The translations under genes were made by a program, and so were the position numbers. The notes below the pieces were generated by a model, which was given only the letters and a program-made list of their open reading frames with translations, ran no database searches and was not told where the DNA came from. From the NCBI GenBank assembly GCA_029248105.1, contig JAQWJZ010000043.1, positions 1 to 32,337 of the forward strand: a stretch of DNA of 32,337 bases, in the 5' to 3' direction. Below, piece after piece: positions 9,522-17,656 of this stretch. The stretch is from Flavobacteriales bacterium (GTDB lineage Bacteria; Bacteroidota; Bacteroidia; Flavobacteriales; UBA7312). Position 1 is the first letter of the stretch; each line of letters starts with the position of its first letter.

Positions 9522-11852
9522 AAGGATAATACACACAAACCCCATTTCATTTTGAGTGAACTTTTAAACGGATTAAATCCATCACAAAAACAAGCTGTCG
9601 AACACATAGAGGGGCCGCTAATGGTAATTGCTGGTGCAGGCTCTGGAAAAACTAGAGTATTAACATACAGAATAGCCAACCTTATAAATAGAGGTGTTGA
9701 CCCTTTTAACATATTAGCACTTACTTTCACCAATAAAGCGGCTAAAGAAATGAGGGAAAGAATTAATCAACTCATTGGAAATGAATCGCAAAATTTATGG
9801 ATGGGAACATTCCACTCTGTCTTTTCAAAAATTTTAAGATTTGAGTCTGACAAGCTAAACTACCCACAGAATTTCACTATTTACGATTCGGCAGATTCAA
9901 AAAATCTTCTAAAAAGCATAGTAAAAGAACTCAACTTAGACAAAGACATTTACAAACCTAATGTACTATTAGGAAGAATAAGCTCTCTCAAGAACAATCT
10001 TATCTCATACAAAGCATACCTTACCAATGCTTCTTTACAAGCAGAAGATGCTAGTAGAAAGTTAAACGAAATGGCAATGGTTTACAGAACCTATCAGAAT
10101 AGACTATTCACATCTGGATCTATGGACTTTGACGACCTATTGTTTAATACACATATTTTACTGCGCGATTTTCCCGAAACATTAAACAAGTACCAAAACA
10201 AATTTAAATACATCCTCGTTGATGAGTATCAAGATACCAACCAAGTCCAATACATGATTGTGAAACGTCTTGCTGCAATGAACGAAAACATTTGCGTAGT
10301 AGGCGATGATGCCCAAAGTATTTATGCTTTTAGAGGGGCAAATATTAAAAACATCCTAAATTTCAGAAATGATTACCCTGACTTTTCTTCAGTTAAACTC
10401 GAACAAAACTACAGATCGACACAAACCATAGTTAATGCAGCTAATAGCTTAATAAAACACAACAAAAACCAAATTGAAAAAACTGTTTTCAGTAAAAATG
10501 GAGTTGGTGAAATAATAAAGGTTTGCAAAACCATGAGTGATAATGAAGAAGGGCAAATAGTTGGACAGTCCATTTTTGAAACACAAATGAACAATCAATG
10601 TTTTTTCAATGAATTTGCCATACTTTACAGAACTAACGCTCAATCAAGGTCGTTAGAAGAGTCGTTAAGAAGAAGAAATATTCCCTATAAAATATATGGC
10701 GGATTATCGTTTTACCAACGCAAAGAAGTGAAAGACCTTTTGGCATACTTTAGAGTACTTATAAACCCAAGCGATGAAGAATCCTTAAAAAGGATTATAA
10801 ACTTCCCCGCAAGAGGAATTGGTAATACCACCATTCAAAAACTAATCGTTTGTTCTAGAACTAACAAAGTAAGCATTTGGGAATGTATAGAAAATCCTTT
10901 TTATCATTCAAGAATTGGAGTGAATAAAGGTACTCTTCAAAAACTAAATGCCTTTGCTCTTATGATGAACAGCTTCAAAGTACAACTTAAAGAAGACGCC
11001 TTTACATTAGCTGAATCAATTGCCAAATCAAGCACATTACTAAAAGAATTAGATAAAGACAAGACTCCTGAAGGGGTTAGCAGATACGAGAACGTACAAG
11101 AATTACTAAATGCCATTAAAGAGTTTGTTGAAAAAAACAAAAAAAGAGGCGAATCCATCTCTCTTGATTACTTCATGCAAGATGTAGCACTTATCACGGA
11201 TCAAGATAATGATGATAAGGACAATTTAAACAAAGTGACAATGATGACCATTCATGCTGCAAAAGGATTAGAATTTCCATATGTATATATTGTCGGACTT
11301 GAAGAAAACCTTTTCCCGTCACAATTAGCGGTACATTCAAGGGAAGAACTGGAGGAAGAAAGAAGATTATTTTATGTTGCCCTAACAAGAGCTGAGAAAA
11401 AAGTTCAACTTTCTTATGCAACAAGCAGATGGAGATGGGGGCAATTAATAGATTGTGAGCCTAGTCGATTTTTACAAGACATCAATGAAGATTATCTAGA
11501 TTGGCAATTCCAAACTAAAAAACAATTCCAATCACAAACAAAACCGAAACAATTTAAAGATAATACTAGAAATAACTATAATAAACCAAGCCGAACAAAA
11601 ACGAAACCTATACCAAAATTTAACCCTACGAATTTAACAAAGGCTAATTCAGCAATGAGTAAATTAGGCAGCCAAAACTCAAGGAACAATCATCTACAAG
11701 CTGGAATGCGAGTGAATCATGACCGTTTTGGACAAGGCAAAATTTTACAAATAGAAGGACAATCTGACAACAAAAAAGCCATAATTTTCTTTGATGGGAT
11801 AGGTCAAAAAACACTACTTCTAAAATTTGCCAAATTAGACATCATACCTTAA
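9519..11852 (+). CDS. UvrD/PcrA-type superfamily 1 DNA helicase
   Basis: ATP-dependent 3'-5' DNA helicase of the UvrD/PcrA/Rep family, acting in nucleotide excision repair, mismatch repair and clearing of stalled forks. All helicase motifs are visible: Walker A GAGSGKT (about 39-45), GTFHSVFSKILR, Walker B ILVDEYQDTN, GDDAQSIYAFRGA, EQNYRST, TIHAAKGLEFPYVY and RRLFYVALTRAEKK. The last 50 residues form the small PcrA-type tail domain (AGMRVNHDRFGQGKI). The length of 777 residues is normal. There is no early ATG in frame: the frame opens with TTG at 9519, and a second TTG at 9552 begins LSELLNGLNPSQ, closer to typical family N-termini. A promoter -7 element overlaps the first TTG, so 9552 may be the true start. 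I kept 9519 as the outer limit. Confidence 0.95.
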   Translation: MKDNTHKPHFILSELLNGLNPSQKQAVEHIEGPLMVIAGAGSGKTRVLTYRIANLINRGVDPFNILALTFTNKAAKEMRERINQLIGNESQNLWMGTFHSVFSKILRFESDKLNYPQNFTIYDSADSKNLLKSIVKELNLDKDIYKPNVLLGRISSLKNNLISYKAYLTNASLQAEDASRKLNEMAMVYRTYQNRLFTSGSMDFDDLLFNTHILLRDFPETLNKYQNKFKYILVDEYQDTNQVQYMIVKRLAAMNENICVVGDDAQSIYAFRGANIKNILNFRNDYPDFSSVKLEQNYRSTQTIVNAANSLIKHNKNQIEKTVFSKNGVGEIIKVCKTMSDNEEGQIVGQSIFETQMNNQCFFNEFAILYRTNAQSRSLEESLRRRNIPYKIYGGLSFYQRKEVKDLLAYFRVLINPSDEESLKRIINFPARGIGNTTIQKLIVCSRTNKVSIWECIENPFYHSRIGVNKGTLQKLNAFALMMNSFKVQLKEDAFTLAESIAKSSTLLKELDKDKTPEGVSRYENVQELLNAIKEFVEKNKKRGESISLDYFMQDVALITDQDNDDKDNLNKVTMMTIHAAKGLEFPYVYIVGLEENLFPSQLAVHSREELEEERRLFYVALTRAEKKVQLSYATSRWRWGQLIDCEPSRFLQDINEDYLDWQFQTKKQFQSQTKPKQFKDNTRNNYNKPSRTKTKPIPKFNPTNLTKANSAMSKLGSQNSRNNHLQAGMRVNHDRFGQGKILQIEGQSDNKKAIIFFDGIGQKTLLLKFAKLDIIP

Positions 11853-11853
11853 T

Positions 11854-11880
11854 TTGATATATAAAAAAAGCGTACATTCG
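11854..11880 (+). promoter_or_regulatory. Weak candidate promoter of the DUF4290-murA operon
   Basis: TTG at 11854-11856 and TACATTCG at 11873-11880 (one mismatch to TAnnTTTG) are 16 bases apart, in the 53-base gap before the DUF4290 gene. Transcription would start about 20 bases before the ATG at 11906. Weak match. Confidence 0.3.
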
Positions 11881-11905
11881 AACATTATAATTTTACATCA
11901 TATAT

Positions 11906-12532
11906 ATGGATTTAGAATACAACTCATCTAGAAACAAATTAGTCATTTCAGAATACGGAAGACACATTCAAAAATTAGTTGAACATGCAATGACAATAAC
12001 CGACAAAGCTGAAAGACAAAAGATGGCAAATGGCATTATCGAAATAATGGGGGAATTAAACCCACACTTGAGAGATGTTGTAGACTTCAAACACAAACTT
12101 TGGGATCACTTATTTGTCATTTCTAATTTCGACTTAGATGTAGAGTCTCCTTACGAAAAACCTGTTATCGAGAAACTTTTTGAAAAGCCCGAACCACTAA
12201 ACTACCCTAACAGCAAAATAAAATACAATCACTACGGAAAAGTAATCGAACTAATGATTTCTGAGGCCATCAAAATGGAAGACGATGACCTAAAGAAAAA
12301 GCTTGTCGTTGCTATTGCTAACCAAATGAAAAAATCCTACGTGAATTGGAATTTGGACACCGTTGAAGATGAAATCATTTTCAATCAATTATTAAAACTG
12401 TCCAATAATAAACTTTCTATTCCTGAGGGAACTGAGCTTTCTAAGTTTACACCAAACCCAAAGCAACAAAACCCTCACGCTAGAAAGAAGAAGAAAAATA
12501 ATAGAAATAATAGAAACCAACACAGAAACTAA
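11906..12532 (+). CDS. DUF4290 domain-containing protein
   Basis: I recognise this as the DUF4290 family, a Bacteroidota-conserved cytoplasmic protein usually found just upstream of murA, as here. Its 208 residues start MDLEYNSSRNKLVISEYGRH, are mostly helical and charged, and have no signal peptide or membrane segment. The last 20 residues are very basic (ARKKKKNNRNNRNQHRN), which suggests nucleic acid or ribosome contact, but this is only inference. The stop codon directly abuts the murA ATG (TAAATG), so the two are surely translated from one message. Function is unknown; conserved linkage to murA hints at a link with cell-wall synthesis or growth. Confidence 0.88.
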   Translation: MDLEYNSSRNKLVISEYGRHIQKLVEHAMTITDKAERQKMANGIIEIMGELNPHLRDVVDFKHKLWDHLFVISNFDLDVESPYEKPVIEKLFEKPEPLNYPNSKIKYNHYGKVIELMISEAIKMEDDDLKKKLVVAIANQMKKSYVNWNLDTVEDEIIFNQLLKLSNNKLSIPEGTELSKFTPNPKQQNPHARKKKKNNRNNRNQHRN

Positions 12533-13840
12533 ATGAGTTCATTTATAATTGAAGGCGGAAGAAGACTTAGCGGCGAAATTGAGCCTCAAGGCGCAAAAAA
12601 CGAAGCTTTACAGATACTATGCGCTGTTCTTCTATCACCAGAAAAAATCACAATCAATAACCTACCTGATATAGTTGACATTAATATCTTAATTGACTTA
12701 TTATCTGACTTAGGGGTCAAAATCCAAAAATTAAGCTCTAGCAGTTATACCTTTCAATCCGACGAAATAAATCTAGACTATTTAACCTCAGATGAGTTTA
12801 AAACAAAAGGCACTAGAATTAGAGGATCTATTATGATTGTAGGCCCTTTACTCGCCCGCTTTGGCAAAGGGTATATTCCAAAACCAGGAGGTGACAAAAT
12901 AGGAAGAAGAAGATTAGACACCCACTTCATAGGTTTTGAAAAGTTAGGAGCTGTATTTACATACGATTCAAAAGAAAGTTTTTACAGAGTAACAACAAAA
13001 GGGCTGAAAGGCACTTATATGCTATTAGACGAGGCATCTGTAACAGGAACTGCAAATATTGTTATGACCGCTGTAATGGCAAAAGGAACAACAACAATAT
13101 ATAATGCTGCCTGCGAGCCCTATCTTCAACAATTGTGCAAAATGCTTAATAGCATGGGAGCTAAAATCACTGGAATAGGCTCTAACTTACTTACCATTGA
13201 AGGTGTTGAATACCTTGGCGGATGTGAGCACACTGTGCTTCCTGATATGATAGAAATTGGCTCATTTATTGGGTTAGCAGCTATGACACAATCTGAGATA
13301 ACTATCAAAAATGTAAAGTACGATGAGCTAGGTGTAATACCAAATGTATTTAGAAAGCTAGGCATCAAACTTGAAAGAAGAGGTGATGATATTTTTGTGC
13401 CTTCTCAGGAAAGCTATGAAATTGAAAACTTTATAGATGGTTCAATACTAACCATTTCTGATGCCCCATGGCCAGGCTTCACCCCAGACCTTTTAAGCAT
13501 AATACTTGTTGTAGCAACACAAGCAAAAGGAAGCGTACTCATCCATCAAAAAATGTTTGAAAGTAGATTGTTCTTTACTGACAAACTTATTGATATGGGT
13601 GCTCAAATTATTCTTTGCGACCCGCACAGAGCTTCTGTTATAGGTTTAGACAGAAAATCTCCATTAAGAGCTACCCGAATGACCTCTCCAGATATTAGAG
13701 CAGGTGTTTCTCTTTTGATTGCTGCATTATCAGCTGAAGAAACTAGCACTATTGACAACATCAATCAAATTGATAGAGGCTATCAGAACATTGATGAAAG
13801 ATTGAACAAGCTGGGAGCAAATATTAAACGTGTAAACTAA
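12533..13840 (+). CDS. murA: UDP-N-acetylglucosamine 1-carboxyvinyltransferase, Cys-to-Asp type
   Basis: First committed step of peptidoglycan synthesis in the cytoplasm: transfer of enolpyruvate from PEP to UDP-GlcNAc. The 435 residues match the family length. Lys22-Asn23 (QGAKNEA), Asp319 (PGFTPDLL) and Arg415 (IDRGY) correspond to the known active-site residues K22/N23, D305 and R397 of E. coli. The loop that holds the catalytic Cys115 in E. coli (PGGC) reads KPGGDKIGRRRLD, so residue 121 is Asp. Natural Asp at this position is known in other phyla (for example Mycobacterium, Chlamydia) and makes the enzyme insensitive to fosfomycin. The start abuts the DUF4290 stop, and the thioredoxin-like gene follows after 4 bases. 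Confidence 0.96.
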   Translation: MSSFIIEGGRRLSGEIEPQGAKNEALQILCAVLLSPEKITINNLPDIVDINILIDLLSDLGVKIQKLSSSSYTFQSDEINLDYLTSDEFKTKGTRIRGSIMIVGPLLARFGKGYIPKPGGDKIGRRRLDTHFIGFEKLGAVFTYDSKESFYRVTTKGLKGTYMLLDEASVTGTANIVMTAVMAKGTTTIYNAACEPYLQQLCKMLNSMGAKITGIGSNLLTIEGVEYLGGCEHTVLPDMIEIGSFIGLAAMTQSEITIKNVKYDELGVIPNVFRKLGIKLERRGDDIFVPSQESYEIENFIDGSILTISDAPWPGFTPDLLSIILVVATQAKGSVLIHQKMFESRLFFTDKLIDMGAQIILCDPHRASVIGLDRKSPLRATRMTSPDIRAGVSLLIAALSAEETSTIDNINQIDRGYQNIDERLNKLGANIKRVN

Positions 13841-13844
13841 TACA

Positions 13845-14357
13845 ATGAGAACAATCAAAATTTTCTTAGCCTTAGCCTTTTTCATCTCAAACATTGACCT
13901 TAATGCTCAATCATTGAAAATAGGCGACAAAGCACCTGAATTGGCATACAACAGTCCAAAAGAAGAAGTATTAAAGTTATCCTCCTTAAAGGGGAAATAC
14001 GTTATTATTGACTTTTGGGCTTCTTGGTGTGGCCCTTGTAGAAGAGAAAATCTAAATTTAGTAAAGACCTATAACAAATTCAAAAAACAAAAATTTGAAA
14101 ACGGAAGTGGGCTTGAAGTATATAGTGTTTCTTTAGACAGAAAATTTAGTAGCTGGTTAAAAGCTATGACTGATGATAAATTATTTTGGGAATATCATGT
14201 CAGCGACCTTAAAGGGTGGCAATCTGATGGTGCTTCTATTTATGGTGTGCGCTCTATACCTCAAACCTTTGTCATTGACGGTGAAGGCATTATAGTCGCT
14301 AAGAACTTAAAAGGTGAAGAGTTAAACGCATTCTTAAAATCTAAAATAGCTAAATAA
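13845..14357 (+). CDS. TlpA/ResA-like periplasmic thioredoxin
   Basis: Small exported thiol-disulfide oxidoreductase of 170 residues. The signal peptide (MRTIKIFLALAFFISNIDLNAQ) is followed by an AhpC/TSA-Redoxin type thioredoxin fold. The active site is WCGPC with Cys62 and Cys65, after the strand IIDFWAS, and the cis-proline loop SIPQTFVID follows near residue 140. Family members keep periplasmic thiols reduced, for instance in cytochrome c maturation, or act as peroxidases; the substrate cannot be told here. It begins 4 bases after murA, so it is probably the last gene of that operon. The next 110 bases hold the grpE promoter. Confidence 0.9.
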   Translation: MRTIKIFLALAFFISNIDLNAQSLKIGDKAPELAYNSPKEEVLKLSSLKGKYVIIDFWASWCGPCRRENLNLVKTYNKFKKQKFENGSGLEVYSVSLDRKFSSWLKAMTDDKLFWEYHVSDLKGWQSDGASIYGVRSIPQTFVIDGEGIIVAKNLKGEELNAFLKSKIAK

Positions 14358-14391
14358 ATTGTCTTATCGCTTGAAGTAAAGTGTATTTGCT

Positions 14392-14402
14392 GACAAATTG
14401 TC
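14392..14402. promoter_or_regulatory. Palindrome upstream of the grpE promoter, possible activator site
   Basis: GACAA-A-TTGTC is a perfect 5-bp inverted repeat centred 30 bases upstream of the conserved GG of the sigma-54-like element. It could bind a dimeric regulator. A single copy is seen and no binding protein is known from the window. Confidence 0.35.
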
Positions 14403-14416
14403 TCCAATCAATAGTT

Positions 14417-14431
14417 TGGCACTTTTTTTGT
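14417..14431 (+). promoter_or_regulatory. Sigma-54-like (-24/-12) promoter of grpE-dnaJ
   Basis: TGGCAC at 14417-14422 and TTGT at 14428-14431 have the exact spacing of the sigma-54 consensus TGGCAC-N5-TTGC, with a single mismatch at the last base (T for C). Predicted transcription start is near 14442, giving a leader of about 26 bases to the grpE ATG. No CIRCE repeat is present and no good TAnnTTTG element was seen in this gap. Confidence 0.5.
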
Positions 14432-14467
14432 TTTAACACGTATCAAAGATTAATTTATATTTAAAAA

Positions 14468-14962
14468 ATGGCAAAGAAAAAGAAAGAAACTAAAAAAGAG
14501 GAAGAGGTAATTGTTGAAAAACAAGAAATTACAGTAGAAGAAAAATTTGCTGAACTCAATGATAAACACTTACGTCTTTTCGCAGAGTTTGAAAACTTCA
14601 AAAAGAGAACTGCCAAAGAACGAATGGATTTATATAAAACTGCTGGCGAAAGTGTTCTTACAGCTTTGCTACCTGTTTTAGACGATTTTGAACGCTCAAT
14701 AAAAGCCAATCAGAAACAAGAAGATGAAGGCGTCGTTTTGATTTACAATAAATTAAAAAGCACTCTTGAAACAAAAGGCCTAAAAGCAATGGACGACCCT
14801 ATAGGAACAGAATTAAACACCGACTATCACGAAGCAATAACTAATATACCTGCACCATCAGACGATATGAAAGGTAAAATTATTGATGTGGTAGAAAAAG
14901 GGTATTTTTTAAATGAAAAAGTAATTCGCTACGCTAAAGTTGTTGTAGCAAATAACGAATAA
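14468..14962 (+). CDS. grpE: Nucleotide exchange factor GrpE
   Basis: Co-chaperone that drives ADP release from DnaK. The 164 residues show the family plan: a very charged, lysine- and glutamate-rich start, a long helix (LNDKHLRLFAEFENFKKRTAKER), the LLPVLDDFERSI stretch, and the beta domain near the end (NTDYHEAITNIPA, VVEKGYFLNEKVIRYAKVVV). It precedes dnaJ by 3 bases, the usual Bacteroidota grpE-dnaJ pair; dnaK is not in the window. A sigma-54-like promoter with an upstream palindrome lies before it, which suggests stress-linked control. Confidence 0.96.
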   Translation: MAKKKKETKKEEEVIVEKQEITVEEKFAELNDKHLRLFAEFENFKKRTAKERMDLYKTAGESVLTALLPVLDDFERSIKANQKQEDEGVVLIYNKLKSTLETKGLKAMDDPIGTELNTDYHEAITNIPAPSDDMKGKIIDVVEKGYFLNEKVIRYAKVVVANNE

Positions 14963-14965
14963 TAC

Positions 14966-16093
14966 ATGAGCAAAAGAGATTATTACGAAGTACTTGGTGT
15001 AAGCAAATCAGCTAGCGAAAGTGAAATTAAAAAAGCCTATCGTAAGATGGCTATTAAATATCATCCTGATAAAAACCCTGACAATAAAGAGGCTGAAGAA
15101 AAATTTAAAGAAGCAGCAGAGGCTTATGACGTCCTAAGTAATGCCGAGAAAAAGCAACGTTACGATCAATTTGGCCATGCAGGAATGGGCAATAGAGGCG
15201 GCTTTGGTGGAGGTGGCGGAATGAATATGGACGACATATTCTCTCAATTTGGCGACATTTTCGGTGGCGGAGGCGGAAGCCCATTTGACAGTTTCTTCGG
15301 CGGTGGCAGTAGAGGTGGAACAAGAAGACACAAAGGCTCTAATCTAAGAATAAAACTTAAACTTAATTTAGAAGAGGTTGCTAACGGTGTTGATAAAAAA
15401 ATAAAAGTTAAAAAATTAGTTCAAGCTGAAGGAGTAACATACAACACATGCAGTAATTGCAACGGAACAGGACAAGTTACTCGAGTAACAAATACCATTC
15501 TAGGGCAAATGCAAACTGCTCAAGCCTGTCCTTCATGTGGTGGACTAGGAAAAACTATAGACAAAAGGCCAAGTGGCACAGATGCCAATGGCATGACACA
15601 AAAAGAAGAAGTCATAAGCATCAACATCCCTGCTGGTGTAGAAGATGGCATGCAGCTAAAAGTAAGCGGTAAAGGAAACGCAGCACCATTTGACGGATAT
15701 GCTGGAGATTTAATAGTACTCATAGAGGTAGAAGAACATAAAGACCTCAAAAGAGAAAATAACAATCTTCACTACGATTGTTATATTAGCCTTGTAGATG
15801 CCGTTCTTGGCAATGATGTTGTTATTCCTACCATTTCAGGCAAAGCAAAAATCAAAATTGAAGAAGGCACTCAAAGTGGCAAAATACTAAGGTTAAAAAA
15901 CAAGGGATTGCCATCTCTAAATGGTTATGGTAAAGGCGACCTGTTAGTCCATATAAATGTGTGGACACCACAAAAACTATCCAAAGAAGAACAAAAAATA
16001 TTTAATGGATTAAAAAAATCTGAGAATTTTATCCCTAAGCCTACAGCCTCAGACAAATCATTTTTTGAGAGGGTGAAAGATATGTTCAACTAA
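14966..16093 (+). CDS. dnaJ: Chaperone DnaJ with a reduced, one-centre zinc finger
   Basis: J-domain co-chaperone that delivers clients to DnaK and stimulates its ATPase. J domain at 1-70 with HPD at 33-35, then a Gly/Phe-rich linker (about 70-116), zinc-finger part and the two substrate-binding beta domains. Canonical DnaJ has four CxxCxGxG motifs; here only two are present, CSNCNGTG (Cys162, Cys165) and CPSCGGLG (Cys188, Cys191), so a single zinc centre can form. The outer pair is replaced by VQAEGVTYN before and [11 protein letters not shown] after. I believe related flavobacteria share this form, so it is lineage-specific rather than damage. Total length of 375 is normal. It lies 3 bases after grpE; the GH-like gene follows within 15-33 bases. 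Confidence 0.95.
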   Translation: MSKRDYYEVLGVSKSASESEIKKAYRKMAIKYHPDKNPDNKEAEEKFKEAAEAYDVLSNAEKKQRYDQFGHAGMGNRGGFGGGGGMNMDDIFSQFGDIFGGGGGSPFDSFFGGGSRGGTRRHKGSNLRIKLKLNLEEVANGVDKKIKVKKLVQAEGVTYNTCSNCNGTGQVTRVTNTILGQMQTAQACPSCGGLGKTIDKRPSGTDANGMTQKEEVISINIPAGVEDGMQLKVSGKGNAAPFDGYAGDLIVLIEVEEHKDLKRENNNLHYDCYISLVDAVLGNDVVIPTISGKAKIKIEEGTQSGKILRLKNKGLPSLNGYGKGDLLVHINVWTPQKLSKEEQKIFNGLKKSENFIPKPTASDKSFFERVKDMFN

Positions 16094-16108
16094 AACAATT
16101 TGAGTCAT

Positions 16109-17656
16109 ATGGCGTTAAAGTTAAAAATGGAAAAGATTTTAATCTTAATATGTTTTATGCTTGGCGCACAGTCTTACGCTCAAGAAGTAATATCTATGTC
16201 TATAGGACAATCAATGGCTGTACCTTTAATGGGCTACAACTCAGATATGTCAAACACCCCTAAATGGAGTGAGCCTGATTTTTCACAAGCTCTCAGAGAT
16301 TTGCATACAAAAACACTAAGATACCCAGGCGGTTCTAACAGCCTGTATTGGGATTGGAAAAAAGGCTGGACACTTTCATACAAACAATTAGTACCGAAAC
16401 TTCAAGAAAAAAAATTCACCTATTTAGGCAAACCCATTTCTGACGAGTCAGAGTTAAGAGAGCTTACAACACAAAACAGAAAATCAAATTCGTTTTGGAG
16501 ACAACTTTATCGCTACAATAAAAAAGAACATAAATACAATACCATAAATGAATTCTCTAAAGGGTTAAAAACCACACAATCTGTAGGGGTAATTACTCTT
16601 AACGTTATCACTAGTCATTTAGAAAAAGAGCTTGAGATGTTAAGAGAGGTCAAAAAAAATGGTATTGAATTAAAATATATTGAACTTGGCAATGAGGTAT
16701 ATGCTGAAAATTTACTTACTAAACACATCTATCCAACTGTTGATAATTACATTGACACATGCTTAAAATGGTCTGAAGCAATATGGCAAGAATTCCCTAA
16801 GGTACATATTGGCGTAGTTGGAGGCGACAAAAACAAAAGAACAAGGGAGTGGAACAAGAAACTATCTTTAGCACTTCAAGATAAATTCTCAGAAGAAAAA
16901 AAATCACAATTACATTTTATACTTCACTATTACAGTCATTTTAAACACCCTCAGTACAATTTAAACACATTAAATGGATACCAACAATTAGTTGCTTTTC
17001 CAAAAATGGATTTAGATTTTAAACTTAAAAATTGGAGGTGGAATACAACACAACCTTTTTCTACTTGGGTAACAGAGTTTAATATGCTAGAACAACAGCC
17101 CTACACCATCAACAACAAATGGGCACATGGTCTTTTAGTGTCTAGTCAGATTGATCAATTACTCAAAAAAACCCAAGCAGAAATGTTCCATTTTCATAGT
17201 ATAGGAGCAGACAAATATCCAGTATTTGCAGCCTTACAACTCATGAATAAAGACGACACTTACCTAAAACCAACGGCAAGTGGAATTGTAACATCGTTAT
17301 GGAATAAACTAACGCAAAATGCTGAGCATTTTTATCAAATTAAAATAATAACAAAACCTTGGATTCTTAGCTATGAGAAAAAAAATAAAGACAATCCCAA
17401 TAACTTAAGAGAAGAAAAAAGCATTACATTTACACCAATACACGCATACATTAGCTATGAAAAAGATAAAGTAAAACTTCTCATTGTCAATTTATCTGAA
17501 AAGACTTTAGTTACAGATTTAAATTCGGTTATGGCAGAGAGTAAGATGACACAATACTATGCAAAACCTAATGAAACAAAAGCGAAAGTCAAAAACCAAA
17601 CAGTAAATAATAAAGTTGAATTACTCCCCTACTCCATCAGTCTATTTGAAAAATGA
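16109..17656 (+). CDS. Secreted clan GH-A-like glycoside hydrolase family protein
   Basis: The frame opens with TTG at 16100 but the first ATG is 16109, and ATG 16127 begins a compact signal peptide (MEKILILICFMLGAQSYAQ); the start is one of the last two. The mature protein of about 490 residues looks like a TIM-barrel glycosidase. It has KTLRYPGGSNSLYWDWKKGW, typical of the barrel entry in arabinofuranosidase- or heparanase-like enzymes, then IELGNE with an Asn-Glu pair as likely acid/base, LHYYSH, and TWVTEFN with Glu as likely nucleophile, followed by a small beta domain. I cannot name the family (GH51, GH79 and GH39 are similar in plan) or the substrate. There is no T9SS sorting domain, so it is probably periplasmic. 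Its end overlaps the ABC ATPase start by 4 bases. Confidence 0.7.
   Translation: MALKLKMEKILILICFMLGAQSYAQEVISMSIGQSMAVPLMGYNSDMSNTPKWSEPDFSQALRDLHTKTLRYPGGSNSLYWDWKKGWTLSYKQLVPKLQEKKFTYLGKPISDESELRELTTQNRKSNSFWRQLYRYNKKEHKYNTINEFSKGLKTTQSVGVITLNVITSHLEKELEMLREVKKNGIELKYIELGNEVYAENLLTKHIYPTVDNYIDTCLKWSEAIWQEFPKVHIGVVGGDKNKRTREWNKKLSLALQDKFSEEKKSQLHFILHYYSHFKHPQYNLNTLNGYQQLVAFPKMDLDFKLKNWRWNTTQPFSTWVTEFNMLEQQPYTINNKWAHGLLVSSQIDQLLKKTQAEMFHFHSIGADKYPVFAALQLMNKDDTYLKPTASGIVTSLWNKLTQNAEHFYQIKIITKPWILSYEKKNKDNPNNLREEKSITFTPIHAYISYEKDKVKLLIVNLSEKTLVTDLNSVMAESKMTQYYAKPNETKAKVKNQTVNNKVELLPYSISLFEK

Noticed and set aside
14370-14375. CTTGAA resembling a sigma-32 -35 box before grpE
   Set aside because: No matching -10 (CCCATnT) lies at a suitable distance, and the sigma-54-like element nearer the gene is a better explanation.
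15105-15765. Several short frames on both strands across dnaJ
   Set aside because: They are shadows of the Gly-rich and zinc-finger parts of dnaJ in other frames.
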